A model generated the notes under the pieces. It was not told the origin of the DNA. It was given only the letters and a program-made list of their open reading frames with translations, and made no database searches. Shown here one piece after another: positions 6,713-16,300 of a stretch of DNA of 64,000 bases. Source of the stretch: Dehalobacter sp. CP (lineage in GTDB: Bacteria > Bacillota_B > Desulfitobacteriia > Desulfitobacteriales > Syntrophobotulaceae); the NCBI GenBank assembly GCA_009910795.1, contig VMEE01000083.1, forward strand, positions 1 through 64,000. The letters are read 5' to 3'. A program made the position numbers and the translations under genes. The stretch's first letter is position 1; the number at the start of each line of letters is the position of its first letter.

Positions 6713-8635
6713 TTATTTGCCGGCTTCTTTGGTATAATTCAGCAAGCCTCCGGCTAGGATGATTCCAATCTGGCGTTCAGTCAGGTTATGGCTGACCCTG
6801 ATGGAAGCATTTTTTCCGCTTAACAAGATATCAAATTCTTCGGAGTTTGATAGGGCTTCAGTCAGATTTGTAAAGATAAGCTTGCTGTAGTCCTTGATCA
6901 GATCGTAGTCGCTTTCGTTGACAAAAGTAAGCGGCAGGATGCCGAAATTAATCAAATTAGCTTTATGAATCCGGGCAAAGCTTTTGGCCAGGACAACTCT
7001 GACACCGAGGTACATCGGAACCAGTGCGGCATGTTCGCGGCTGGAGCCCTGACCGTAGTTCTGTCCGGCCACGATGATGCTTTGACCGAGCTGCCTGGCC
7101 CTGGCAGAGAACTCGGCATCAATCTTGCTGTAAACATATTCAGAAAGAGCAGGAATATTGGATCTGAGCGGCAGGATTTTGGCACCTGCAGGCATGATAT
7201 CGTCTGTGGTAATATTGTCCTTGAGCTTGATGACGACGGGAAGCTCCAGATCTGGCGTAAGCTTCGGAGCAATCGGCAGCGGTTTGATATTTGGACCACG
7301 CACGATGGCGGTGTCCGGAGAACCGGGCGGAATAATCAGCGAATCATCGACCCGAAAATTTTCCGGCATGGGAATCTCAGCAGCAGGGCCCAGCGTGCGG
7401 GGATTGGTAAAGTAACCTGTCAGCGCACTGGCAGCAGCGACTTCCGGGCTGACCAGATATACGCCGGCGTCGGCAGTTCCGCTGCGCCCTTCAAAGTTGC
7501 GGTTAAAGGTCCTTAAGGAGACGGCGCCGGAGGAAGGGGACTGGCCCATGCCGATGCAGGGCCCGCAGGCGGATTCCAATATTCTGGCTCCGGAATCAAG
7601 CAGATCGGTCAGCGCGCCGTTATTGGCCAGCATGGTCAGAACTTGACGGGAGCCGGGAGCGATCACCAGGCTGACGCTCGGATCGACCACTTTGCCTTTT
7701 AAGATGGCGGCGGCGGTCATCAGATCGCGGTAGGAAGAATTCGTACAGCTGCCGATCGCTACCTGGTTGACTCTGATATTCGTTAACGTACTTACGGCAG
7801 CGACGTTGTCAGGCATATGCGGCTGAGCTGCAAGCGGTTCCAAGGCAGAAAGGTCGATAAAGATTTCCTCATCGTATACTGCATCGGCGTCGGCTTCAAG
7901 CGGAATCCAGTCGTTTTCGCGGCCCTGGGCTTTCAGGAAGATCCGGGTCTGTTCATCGCTCGGGAAGACAGAGGTCGTTGCACCGAGTTCGGCACCCATG
8001 TTGGTGATGGTAGCTCTTTCGGGGACACTTAACATAGAGACGCCAGGACCGGCATATTCAAAGATCTTGCCGACACCGCCTTTGACGGACAGGCGGCGCA
8101 GGACTTCCAGAATGACATCTTTGGCGGACACCCACGGAGCTAATTTCCCGGTTAGATTGATTTTGACAACTTTCGGGTCAGGCAGATAGAATTCGCCGCC
8201 GCCCATGGCTACGGCAACATCGAGGCCGCCGGCACCCATGGCCAGCATGCCGATTCCGCCGCCGGTAGGGGTGTGACTATCCGAGCCTAACAGGGTTTTA
8301 CCAGGTTTTCCGAAACGCTCAAGATGGACCTGGTGGCAGATCCCGTTGCCGGGACGCGAAAAATAAACCCCGAAGCGGGAAGCGCAGCTTTGGAGAAAAG
8401 CATGGTCGTCAGCATTTTCAAAACCCGTCTGCAGTGTGTTGTGATCGATGTAGCTGACAGATAATTCTGTTTTGACTCTTGGAATGCCAACGGCTTCAAA
8501 CTGAAGATAAGCCATAGTTCCTGTGGCATCCTGTGTTAAAGTCTGATCTATCTTGATGCCGATTTCTCCTCCGGCCCCAAGTTCACCGGAGATGAGATGG
8601 GCGGATAATATTTTTTGTGTTAAGTTTTGTTTCAT
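6713..8635 (-). CDS. acnA: Aconitate hydratase
   Basis: The 640-residue aconitase interconverts citrate and isocitrate through a [4Fe-4S] cluster. Visible are GSDSHTPTGGGIGMLAMGAGG, the cluster cysteines in IGSCTNSSYRD and SACGPCIGMGQSP, and the C-terminal swivel domain with QNYGQGSSREHAAL. The compact length of about 640 residues is that of the mitochondrial-like form found in many Clostridia, not the 890-residue bacterial AcnA. The start at 8635 follows AAAGGGGTAAGAAAT; a start at 8668 would add an unsupported 11 residues. It is monocistronic. With korDABC (20.7 kb) it points to an incomplete or reversible TCA branch toward 2-oxoglutarate. Confidence 0.92.
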   Translation of the reverse strand: MKQNLTQKILSAHLISGELGAGGEIGIKIDQTLTQDATGTMAYLQFEAVGIPRVKTELSVSYIDHNTLQTGFENADDHAFLQSCASRFGVYFSRPGNGICHQVHLERFGKPGKTLLGSDSHTPTGGGIGMLAMGAGGLDVAVAMGGGEFYLPDPKVVKINLTGKLAPWVSAKDVILEVLRRLSVKGGVGKIFEYAGPGVSMLSVPERATITNMGAELGATTSVFPSDEQTRIFLKAQGRENDWIPLEADADAVYDEEIFIDLSALEPLAAQPHMPDNVAAVSTLTNIRVNQVAIGSCTNSSYRDLMTAAAILKGKVVDPSVSLVIAPGSRQVLTMLANNGALTDLLDSGARILESACGPCIGMGQSPSSGAVSLRTFNRNFEGRSGTADAGVYLVSPEVAAASALTGYFTNPRTLGPAAEIPMPENFRVDDSLIIPPGSPDTAIVRGPNIKPLPIAPKLTPDLELPVVIKLKDNITTDDIMPAGAKILPLRSNIPALSEYVYSKIDAEFSARARQLGQSIIVAGQNYGQGSSREHAALVPMYLGVRVVLAKSFARIHKANLINFGILPLTFVNESDYDLIKDYSKLIFTNLTEALSNSEEFDILLSGKNASIRVSHNLTERQIGIILAGGLLNYTKEAGK

Positions 8636-8859
8636 ATTTCTTACCCCTTTATTTAATTTATGATCCAACTTTATAATATAACAGAATGAGCCTGATTCAT
8701 CCAGTATAACAAAAAAGTATACATAATATAGCAGATTTTTTTAAGGTATGGGTAGATTTTTTGCAGTGTGAATATTTCAACGTTCATTTTTCGTTGTTTT
8801 CGGGTTATAATATAGCTGTTGTGTTTACTACTTAGATTTAAGAGCAGTTTTTGGAGAAA

Positions 8860-9339
8860 ATGATGATGACAGACAGCAGGTTAAACATCGTACTAGTTGA
8901 ACCCGAGATACCTCCCAATACAGGAAATATTGCCAGATTGTGCGCAGCTGTTCAGGCCGACCTGCATTTAGTGAAGCCGCTCGGCTTCAGTATTGACGAC
9001 AAGCATTTAAAAAGAGCAGGACTCGATTACTGGCATCTCTTAAAGGTACATGTTTATGAAAATTTTAACGATTTTGAAACCCAGAACGCTGAAGGTCAGT
9101 TTTTTCTGGCCACGACCAAAGCGTCTAAGTTCTATACAAATGTGGAGTTTCCAGACCGCTGCTATCTGCTTTTTGGACGGGAAACGAAGGGGCTGGCGCC
9201 GGAAATCCTACAGCGCTATCCTGACCGGCAGATCCGCCTGCCGATGAGAAAGGATGCGAGGTCCTTAAATCTGTCCAATTCAGTCGCGGTGATTGCGTAT
9301 GAGGTCCTGCGTCAATGGGGTTTCCCAGGCCAAGTGTGA
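8860..9339 (+). CDS. trmL: tRNA (cytidine/uridine-34-2'-O)-methyltransferase TrmL
   Basis: The roughly 159-residue protein is a SPOUT-fold methyltransferase that methylates the ribose at the wobble base of leucine tRNAs. Motifs are LVEPEIPPNTGNIARLCAA at the N-terminus, LLFGRETKGL in the middle and the knot region RLPMRKDARSLNLSNSVAVIAYE. Three ATGs stand in a row (8860, 8863, 8866) behind TTGGAGAAA, so the exact start is uncertain by two residues. A promoter-like TTCATT-17-TATAAT pair lies upstream, about 8785-8815. Confidence 0.88.
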   Translation: MMMTDSRLNIVLVEPEIPPNTGNIARLCAAVQADLHLVKPLGFSIDDKHLKRAGLDYWHLLKVHVYENFNDFETQNAEGQFFLATTKASKFYTNVEFPDRCYLLFGRETKGLAPEILQRYPDRQIRLPMRKDARSLNLSNSVAVIAYEVLRQWGFPGQV

Positions 9340-9341
9340 CG

Positions 9342-9454
9342 GCCACGGATGGCTTAATGTCGTGATGCCATGGATGGCAAGGAACGACAAGGCCACGGAC
9401 GACGGCACACGATGTGCCTAGTGTCGAATGCGTCAGGATGACAAAGCATTCGAC
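9342..9454. repeat. Folded intergenic repeat element, copy A
   Basis: Between trmL and tagO lie nested hairpins: TGTCG (9358-9362)/CGACA (9385-9389) enclosing the palindrome TGCCATGGATGGCA (9366-9379), then GGCACA-cga-TGTGCC (9404-9418), then GTCGAATGC (9423-9431)/GCATTCGAC (9446-9454). The phrase GGCCACGGA occurs twice (from 9341 and 9391). The stem-ATGGAT-stem pattern recurs in the elements at 38.4 and 43.6-43.9 kb. Confidence 0.55.
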
Positions 9455-9501
9455 GGGCCTAATGTCGCGGTGCCATTTAACTCACGATATCCGGAGGTAG
9501 T

Positions 9502-10692
9502 ATGCTTTCTTATTTATCAACATTTTTGCTGGCAGTTCTATTTGCTTTGATTTTAACACCCGTCTCCATTATCCTGGCCAGAGAATGGGGTGTGATGGAT
9601 TATCCGGGCGAGCGGAGAATACATAAAGCCCCGATTCCGCGTCTCGGCGGCGCTGCGATTTATCTGGCTTTTTGGCTGGCTGTTTTTCTGACGGTAGCCG
9701 TGAATAAAATGCTGATCGGACTTTTCCTCGGCAGCACAATTATTTTTGCGGTCGGCATCTATGATGATGTAAAAGGAATGCGGCCTCTGATCAAACTGCT
9801 CTGGCAGATCCTAGCAGCGGTAATACTGATTTTTTTCGGCATGGCGGTCCCGCATATCACGCTGCCTCTATATGGTGTTGTCCAACTTGGCTTGATTGGC
9901 AACATTTTTGCCGTGCTATGGATTGTCGGTTTGGTCAATGCTGTGAATATATCCGACGGTATGGATGGCCTCGCTTCGGGTATTTGCTTTATTGCGGCGA
10001 TCACATTGTTCTGGTCCGCAACGATCCGTTCAGCCTATCCGGGGGCCGATCTTCTGATGCTGGCCCTGAGCGGCGTAACGCTGGGCTTTTTGTTCTATAA
10101 CTTTAATCCTGCTAAAATCATTATGGGTGATTCCGGGAGCATGTTTCTCGGCTATATGATCGGAGCAGTCTCTATTTGGGGTTTGCTGAAAACCGCTACG
10201 GTACTCGGTTTGGTTTTCCCGTTGCTGGTGCTCGGCATGCCTTTGATGGACATGCTGTTTGCGATCATCCGGAGGAAATGGAAAGGACATTCGATCGTCC
10301 GGGCAGACAGGGGACACCTTCATCACCGTTTGCTTGATACTGGCCTGAACCAGCGCCAGGCAGTGTTTGTTCTATATGGAATCAGCCTTTGTTTCGGGCT
10401 GGCGGCAATTTTCTCCGCCTATGGACACTGGTACATCGCGGCGATTCTGGTGGTCATTGACCTCGGCATTATTTTGCGGATTATGTTCAGAAAGTTTCGT
10501 CTGCATAACTGGTACACGGTGACAAGACCGGTTTCTGCAGACATGGAAGATAAGATGGACGTGGAGAAGGATGACGCGGGAATGCAGCAAAAAACGGAAG
10601 AGCAGAGTCAGGCAGAAACGCAGAATCCAGAAGAGCAGAATCAAGAAGAGCAGAATCAAGAAGCAAAGATCAGAATGAGGAATAAAGTATGA
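9502..10692 (+). CDS. tagO: Undecaprenyl-phosphate GlcNAc-1-phosphate transferase (TagO/WecA type)
   Basis: The 396-residue polytopic membrane protein moves a sugar-1-phosphate (usually GlcNAc or MurNAc-type) onto undecaprenyl phosphate, the first step of teichoic acid or other cell-wall glycopolymer synthesis. About ten membrane segments are visible. The family motifs are present: VGIYDDVKGMRP (Asp pair), NISDGMDGLASG, NPAKIIMGDSGSMFLG and the cytoplasmic RADRGHLHHRLLDTG. The C-terminus carries a Gln/Glu-rich tail (repeats of EEQNQ) absent from most relatives. The start is ATG at 9502 after GGAGGTAGT. The stop overlaps the next gene by four bases. Confidence 0.85.
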   Translation: MLSYLSTFLLAVLFALILTPVSIILAREWGVMDYPGERRIHKAPIPRLGGAAIYLAFWLAVFLTVAVNKMLIGLFLGSTIIFAVGIYDDVKGMRPLIKLLWQILAAVILIFFGMAVPHITLPLYGVVQLGLIGNIFAVLWIVGLVNAVNISDGMDGLASGICFIAAITLFWSATIRSAYPGADLLMLALSGVTLGFLFYNFNPAKIIMGDSGSMFLGYMIGAVSIWGLLKTATVLGLVFPLLVLGMPLMDMLFAIIRRKWKGHSIVRADRGHLHHRLLDTGLNQRQAVFVLYGISLCFGLAAIFSAYGHWYIAAILVVIDLGIILRIMFRKFRLHNWYTVTRPVSADMEDKMDVEKDDAGMQQKTEEQSQAETQNPEEQNQEEQNQEAKIRMRNKV

Positions 10693-11384
10693 ATATTATC
10701 TTTCACGGCCATGCCTGTTTTGAAATCCAGTCTGACGCAGGTCGGCTGATGATAGATCCATATTTGCGGAAGAATCCGAAAGCAGAGGTCAAACCGCCTG
10801 ATTTTAAAACGCTTGATGCAATTTTAGTCACCCATGGTCATGACGATCATTTGGGAGATGCGGTCGAACTGGCCAGGCTGACCGGGGCAGTCCTGATCTC
10901 GAATTTCGAATTATGCCGGTATGCGGAGACCTTTGGGGTGAGGGTTTATTCCATGCATATCGGGGGTAAGCACGTCTTTCCGTTTGGAACTGTAAAGCTG
11001 ACTCAGGCCGTTCATGGTTCCGGGATCGAGCAGGCTGACGGAACCTGTCTGTATGGTGGTTTGGCCTGCGGTTTTCTGCTTCAGCTCGAAGGCAAGCAGC
11101 TTTACCATGCCGGGGATACCGGTTTGTTCGGGGATATGAAGCTTATTGGCAGCCTGACGGAAATCGATCTGGCTATGCTGCCGATCGGGGATAATTTTGT
11201 GATGGGGCCGGAAGATGCGGCCGAAGCAGCTCGGATGCTCCAGGCCAAAGTCGTGGTTCCGATGCATTACAATACATTTGAGGAAGAACAGCAGGATGCC
11301 AAGGCCTTTCTCGCGCTGCTAAGCAGAAAAGCACCGGAGAGCAAGGGAATGATTCTTGAGCCGGGACAGTATATGAAGTTGTAG
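10689..11384 (+). CDS. UPF0173 metal-dependent hydrolase (UlaG-like)
   Basis: The 231-residue protein is a single metallo-beta-lactamase domain of the UPF0173 type: FHGHACFEI, VTHGHDDHLGDAVE (metal ligands), HAGDTGLFGDMKLI and VVPMHYNTFEEE. The substrate is unknown in this family. It is translationally coupled to tagO (ATGA overlap), which suggests co-expression with cell-wall polymer synthesis but no specific link. It is followed by a strong terminator hairpin at 11506. Confidence 0.85.
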   Translation: MNIIFHGHACFEIQSDAGRLMIDPYLRKNPKAEVKPPDFKTLDAILVTHGHDDHLGDAVELARLTGAVLISNFELCRYAETFGVRVYSMHIGGKHVFPFGTVKLTQAVHGSGIEQADGTCLYGGLACGFLLQLEGKQLYHAGDTGLFGDMKLIGSLTEIDLAMLPIGDNFVMGPEDAAEAARMLQAKVVVPMHYNTFEEEQQDAKAFLALLSRKAPESKGMILEPGQYMKL

Positions 11385-11505
11385 AATCTAAAGGGCATTA
11401 ATGCAGCGCAGAATCATATCAAGAAAGCTGGAAGACAAAGCAAATTTATGATATAAAAACCGATATTGATCATAAGATTAGACAGATAGATATGTTTCAA
11501 AGAAA

Positions 11506-11533
11506 ATCCTGTAACCCTTACAGGATATTTTTT
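11506..11533. terminator. Terminator hairpin
   Basis: ATCCTGTAA-ccc-TTACAGGAT (11506-11526), 9 bp with a 3-base loop, is followed by ATTTTTTG and preceded by AAA. Confidence 0.8.
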
Positions 11534-11575
11534 GCTTTTCAGGGCAAAAATAGACTGTAAGGAGATGAAAACAGA

Positions 11576-11710
11576 ATGAGAACCAAAGATTGCGCGAAAG
11601 AATGCATTTATGCTGTGGACGGCGTCTGCCGTCTGGAAAACAACCATGGGCTGAAGACCCCCGAATGCCCCAACCGGGACGGTTCACTGGCCGCAGTCTC
11701 CATACTCTGA
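11576..11710 (+). CDS. Small Cys-containing protein (44 aa)
   Basis: An ATG at 11576 with TAAGGAGATG upstream opens 44 codons, beginning MRTKDCAKECIYAVDGVCRL and ending AAVSIL. Four cysteines (near 6, 10, 18 and 31) suggest a metal site or disulfides. I do not recognise a named family, but the arrangement C-x3-C-x7-C-x12-C and the position before a spore-protein gene (17 bases to its ATG) suggest co-expression in sporulation. It is too short for most gene finders. Confidence 0.6.
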   Translation: MRTKDCAKECIYAVDGVCRLENNHGLKTPECPNRDGSLAAVSIL

Positions 11711-11726
11711 ACAGGAGCGTTAAAGC

Positions 11727-11945
11727 ATGAGAGAAAACATCACCAAGAAAAACACAGGCAATACGAAAAAAAAGGATAACAGGAAGAAGAGACCAGACTT
11801 CATTGAGGAAATGAAAATGGAGATTGCTTCGGAACTTGGCATCATCCAGCAGGTCCAAAACGAGGGCTGGGATTCCCTGTCTCCGAGAATTTCCGGAAAA
11901 ATAGGCGGAAAGTTGTCTCAAAGATTAAAACGGATCAATAAATAA
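11727..11945 (+). CDS. Alpha/beta-type small acid-soluble spore protein, divergent
   Basis: The 72-residue protein has a Lys/Arg-rich N-terminal extension (about 1-25), then EEMKMEIASELGI, which matches the GPR protease cleavage region of alpha/beta SASPs (E-IASE). It continues with W(D)SLSPRISGKIGGKLSQRLKR, corresponding to the DNA-binding half (L-T-R-NG-VGG-MV). SASPs coat and protect spore DNA. The basic extension and degenerate second half make it closer to the SspF/H-like minor forms. The start follows ACAGGAGCG. Confidence 0.7.
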   Translation: MRENITKKNTGNTKKKDNRKKRPDFIEEMKMEIASELGIIQQVQNEGWDSLSPRISGKIGGKLSQRLKRINK

Positions 11946-11975
11946 AAACTACTATATAACAACAATTAGTTCAAA

Positions 11976-12022
11976 GCCTCACCATGTGATATAATTAATG
12001 AAAAAAACAGGTGAGGCGTTTT
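11976..12022 (+). promoter_or_regulatory. Terminator-like inverted repeat enclosing an extended -10 promoter
   Basis: GCCTCACC (11976-11983) and GGTGAGGC (12010-12017) followed by GTTTTTA form a stem that would stop readthrough from the spore gene. Its 26-base loop contains TGATATAAT (11987-11995), an extended -10 element. Its right arm contains the GGTGAGG ribosome site of the next gene. Transcripts that start inside the loop lack the left arm, so their ribosome site is free; readthrough transcripts would have it paired. Confidence 0.5.
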
Positions 12023-12025
12023 TAT

Positions 12026-13333
12026 TTGACAAAGACAAAGCATCAGCAGATTCTTAATTTTATTGAGGATCTCGACATAGGGAGCAAGGTATCAGTCCGG
12101 TTTATTGCCAAAGAGCTTGATGTCAGCGAAGGGACTGCTTACCGCGCAATTAAAGAAGCGGAGAACAAAGGGTTTGTCCGTTCGATCCCGAAGGTTGGGA
12201 CGCTGCGGATTGAAGGCGTCAAAGAAAAACAGATTGAAGATCTTACGCTTCAGGAAGTGGCCCAAATCGTGGAAGGGCTTGTCATCTGCGGAGAGAAAAG
12301 GCTGACGGAATGTCCGAATAAGTTTATTATTGCGGCGATGGAACTGAAAGATTTAGCGCGTTATCTGGAAGAAGGCGCGCTCTGTATCGTCGGCAACAGG
12401 ACAGATGCCCAGCTCCTTGCCTTGAAAAATAATGTTCCTTTGCTTATTTCCGGAGGCCCGGGACCTACGGAAGAGGTCGTGGCGCTGGCCAAGAGCCTGA
12501 ATTCAGTGATTATCATTTCCCCGTATGACACCTTCGTAGTTACGACGATGATCAACCGGGCGCTTTTTGACAGGCTCATCGGCAAGGAACTATTGCTCAT
12601 TGAAGATATCATGGTTAAGGATGCGAAGGTTCTGGAAGACAGTGCGACGATCGGAGACTGGTATAAGCTTTCGCAGAAGACCGGACACAGCCGCTTCCCG
12701 GTCATCGATAACCAGCACAACCTGCTCGGTATTGTGACCGCGGTCGATGTCGCCGGCGAAGGCGTCGAGGTCAAGATCACCAAAGTCATGAACAGGAATC
12801 CGCTGACCGTCGGAAGAGACGATCCGGTTACCCATATCTCTCGCAAAATGGTCTGGGAGGGCTGGGAGATTGCGCCCGTACTTGAAAACGGCAAGCTGAT
12901 CGGAATCATAAGCTTGCAGGATGTACTCGAGGCTTTTCAGCAGATCCAAAAGCAGCCTCAGTTCGGCGAGACCGTGGATAATCTGGTTTTAAGCGGCTTT
13001 GGTTATGTGGAAGAGTCTGAATACCTGACCATTCGGGGCGAAATCACGCAGTTTATGGTGAATGAATTTGGTTCAGCCAGCTGCGGTGTTCTGGTAACCC
13101 TGATGAATACGGCGGGTTACATTGCGCTCCGAAAAAAATACCGCTTGGATGCGATCACAGAAAATTTCAGCTTTTATCAGTTCCATCCGGTTCCGGCCGG
13201 AACAGTCGTCAGCATTTCGGCCAGACTGTTGCTCGTAACAAAAAAGAACTGCAATATTGAGATTGAAGTTTTCAACGATAACGGAGTCCTGGCTAAAGGG
13301 ATGATGACAGCCCGGATGGGGGATAAAAGATAG
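12026..13333 (+). CDS. ytoI: YtoI-like regulator: HTH, DRTGG, twin CBS, hot-dog domains
   Basis: The 435-residue multidomain protein starts with a winged helix (KHQQILNFIEDLDIGSKVSVRFIAKEL...GTAYRAIKEAENKGFV, about 4-60) and a DRTGG domain (about 80-190). A CBS pair follows (VKDAKVLEDSATIGDWYKLSQKTGHSRFPVID and MNRNPLTVGRDDPVTHISRKM). A C-terminal hot-dog thioesterase-like domain (FGSASCGVLVTLMNTAGYIAL) ends it. This is the order of Bacillus YtoI. CBS domains usually bind adenosyl nucleotides, and the hot-dog part an acyl-CoA, so it may read energy or acyl-CoA state; this is inference. I chose the TTG at 12026, 9 bases after GGTGAGG, rather than the GTG inside the ribosome site. dnaE follows after 3 bases. 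Confidence 0.85.
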   Translation: MTKTKHQQILNFIEDLDIGSKVSVRFIAKELDVSEGTAYRAIKEAENKGFVRSIPKVGTLRIEGVKEKQIEDLTLQEVAQIVEGLVICGEKRLTECPNKFIIAAMELKDLARYLEEGALCIVGNRTDAQLLALKNNVPLLISGGPGPTEEVVALAKSLNSVIIISPYDTFVVTTMINRALFDRLIGKELLLIEDIMVKDAKVLEDSATIGDWYKLSQKTGHSRFPVIDNQHNLLGIVTAVDVAGEGVEVKITKVMNRNPLTVGRDDPVTHISRKMVWEGWEIAPVLENGKLIGIISLQDVLEAFQQIQKQPQFGETVDNLVLSGFGYVEESEYLTIRGEITQFMVNEFGSASCGVLVTLMNTAGYIALRKKYRLDAITENFSFYQFHPVPAGTVVSISARLLLVTKKNCNIEIEVFNDNGVLAKGMMTARMGDKR

Positions 13334-13336
13334 GCT

Positions 13337-16300
13337 ATGTTCACACATCTTCATGTTCATACCGAATACAGCCTTCTGGACGGCGCGGCCAGAATCAATG
13401 ACCTTGTGCATTCCGCTGCCGAGCTGGAAATGCCGGCGCTCGCGATCACTGATCACGGCGTGATGTACGGCGTGCTGGATTTTTATAAAGCCTGCGGCAA
13501 ACAGGGAATTAAGCCTATCATCGGCTGTGAGATCTATATGGCTCCGGGAAAAAGAACGGAACGGGTTCTCGGCAAAGATGACAAGAACTATCATCTGGTC
13601 CTTCTTGCCGAAACGAACGAGGGCTATCAGAACCTGGTGAAAATTGTCTCGCAGGCCAACGTGGACGGCTTTTATTACAAACCCAGGGCCGACAAGGAGC
13701 TTTTACAGCAGCACAGTAAAGGTTTAATTGCACTGAGCGCCTGTCTGGGCGGAGAGATCCCGGAGTACCTGATGCAGGACAATCCGGCCAGAGCCAGAGC
13801 GGCGGCGATGGAGTATCTTGATATTTTTGGTCCAGAACACTTTTATCTGGAGCTGCAGGATCATGGCATCACCGATCAGAGAAAAGTTAATGCCGGCCTC
13901 TGGGACCTGCACCGGGAGACGCGGATTCCGCTGCTCGCGACCAACGATGTCCATTATATCCGGAAAGAAGATGCGTCGGTTCAGGATATCCTGCTGTGCA
14001 TCCAGACCGGAAAGACGCTGGCCGACAGCTCCAGGATGAGCTTTGAGGGCAGCGAGTATTATCTGAAAAGCAAGCAGGAGATGAATTTGCTTTTTGGGGA
14101 GACGCCCGAGGTTTTACGCCAGACGAATGAGATTGCGGAGCGCTGCAACGTCAGCTTTTCGTTTGGCCAGCATTATCTGCCGGTGTACGAGGTTCCGGAG
14201 GGCTGCACCTTGGACGAGTACCTGCGGGAATTATGCTGGAAGGCGTTCCCGGTGTTCTACCCCGATGCAACGCCGGAACAGCGGGAGCGGCTGGAATATG
14301 AGCTTGGGATTATTACCCAGACTGGTTTTTCCGGGTATTTTCTGATTGTGTCCGATTTCTGCCGGTATGCCCGGGAGCATGATGTTGCGGTCGGTCCGGG
14401 GCGTGGTTCGGCAGCTGCGAGCATGGTTGCGTACTTGCTCGGCATCACCTCCGTGGAGCCGTTGCGCCATGATCTTCTTTTTGAACGTTTTTTAAATCCG
14501 GAAAGGATTTCGATGCCGGATATTGACATCGACTTTGACCCGGAAGGCCGGGAAAAAGTCATCAAATATGTGACGGAAAAGTATGGGGAAGAGAAAGTCT
14601 GCCAGATTATTACGTTTGGTACCATGGGCGCCAAGGGCGTGCTGAGGGATGTCGGAAGAGTCCTGAATATACCGCTCAGCAAAGTCGATAAAGTTGCCAA
14701 AGCTGTTCCATTCGAACTGGGCATGACGCTGGAAAGGGCGCTGACCGTTTCTCCGGAGCTGCAGAAAATGGTTAGGGAAGAAGAGGAAATCAAAAGGCTC
14801 TATGAGATTTCAAAATCGCTGGAGGGGATGCCGAGGCATGCTTCCACGCATGCTGCCGGCGTCGTGATTGCCAGGGATGAATTGACCAGTTACCTTCCGC
14901 TTCAGAAAACTTCCGACGGGCTGCTGATGACCCAGTTCCCGATGAAATTGGTCGAGGAGATCGGACTGCTGAAAATGGATTTCCTGGGCTTGCGGAACCT
15001 GACGATTCTGACCAAAGCCCAGGCGAATATTGGGAAAACCCGCGGTATCCGGCTTGATCTGAATCATTTGCCGCTGGATGACCAAGCGACCTATCAACTG
15101 CTTTCCGAAGGGAACAGCACAGGCGTATTTCAGCTGGAAAGCGGCGGCATGCGGGCTATCTTAAAAGATTTGAAGCCCAGTTGTTTTGAAGATATTATTG
15201 CTGTGCTCGCTCTGTACCGTCCTGGTCCGATGGAACAGATTCCGGAGTTCGTGCGCCGAAAGCATGGCGGGCAGATCAAGGTCCTGCATCAGAAAATGGA
15301 AGAAATTTTAAGACCGACGTACGGGATTATCGTCTATCAGGAACAGGTCATGCAGATTGCCCAGAATCTTGGCGGATACTCTCTTGGACGAGCAGATCTT
15401 CTGCGCAGGGCCATGGGGAAAAAAGACAAGAAAATCATGGCCGAAGAAAGGCAGAACTTTATCTATGGCCTGCAGGACAGCGGCGGCGAATGGATTGTGC
15501 CGGGAGCGCTCCGTCTGGGTATAGGTGAAAAGGAAGCCGAAGAGATTTTTGATTTGATGGCCAAATTTGCCGAGTACGGATTCAATAAGGGCCACGCTAC
15601 GGCTTATGCGATGATCTCTTACCAGACAGCCTATCTAAAAGCGAATTATCCGCTGGAATACACCGCGGCGCTGTTGAGTTCCGTGATCGGCGCATCAGAT
15701 AAAGTCACTTTTTATATTCAGGAGGCCAGGAGCAGCGGCATTGAGATTCTGCCGCCCGATGTCCAGTACAGTTACCGGGATTTTACCATTGAACACGGAG
15801 CGATACGTTTTGGACTCGAGGCGATCCGCAATGTCGGGACACAGGTGGTTGACAGGATCATCGCCGAAAGAGAGAACGGCCCGTTTACCTCATTTTATGA
15901 TTTTATTGTACGCATGGATGCTAAAGTTCTGAACAAACGAACCCTGGAAAGTCTGATTAAGGCCGGCGCATTTCAGTCACTGTGCAGCCGCGCTCAGGCT
16001 ATGAAAGTCCTGGATCAGGCCCTGGAGCTGGCCCAGAACCGGCAAAAGGACAGCGAATCCGGCCAGATGTCTTTGTTTGATCTCGATCAGGACCTCGATG
16101 GAGGGCTGGTTATGCCTGAAATACCGGAATTCAGCGAGAACGAGATCCTGAAGATGGAGAGGGAGTATATCGGTATATATCTCACAGCCCATCCGCTTTA
16201 TTCCGTGAATGACCTGCTCAGGAAAATCACGAGTTCAGAAATTGCGGCTTGTCTCGAAAGTACGGAAGAAAAAAAGGTCATTCTAGGTGGGATAATAAAT

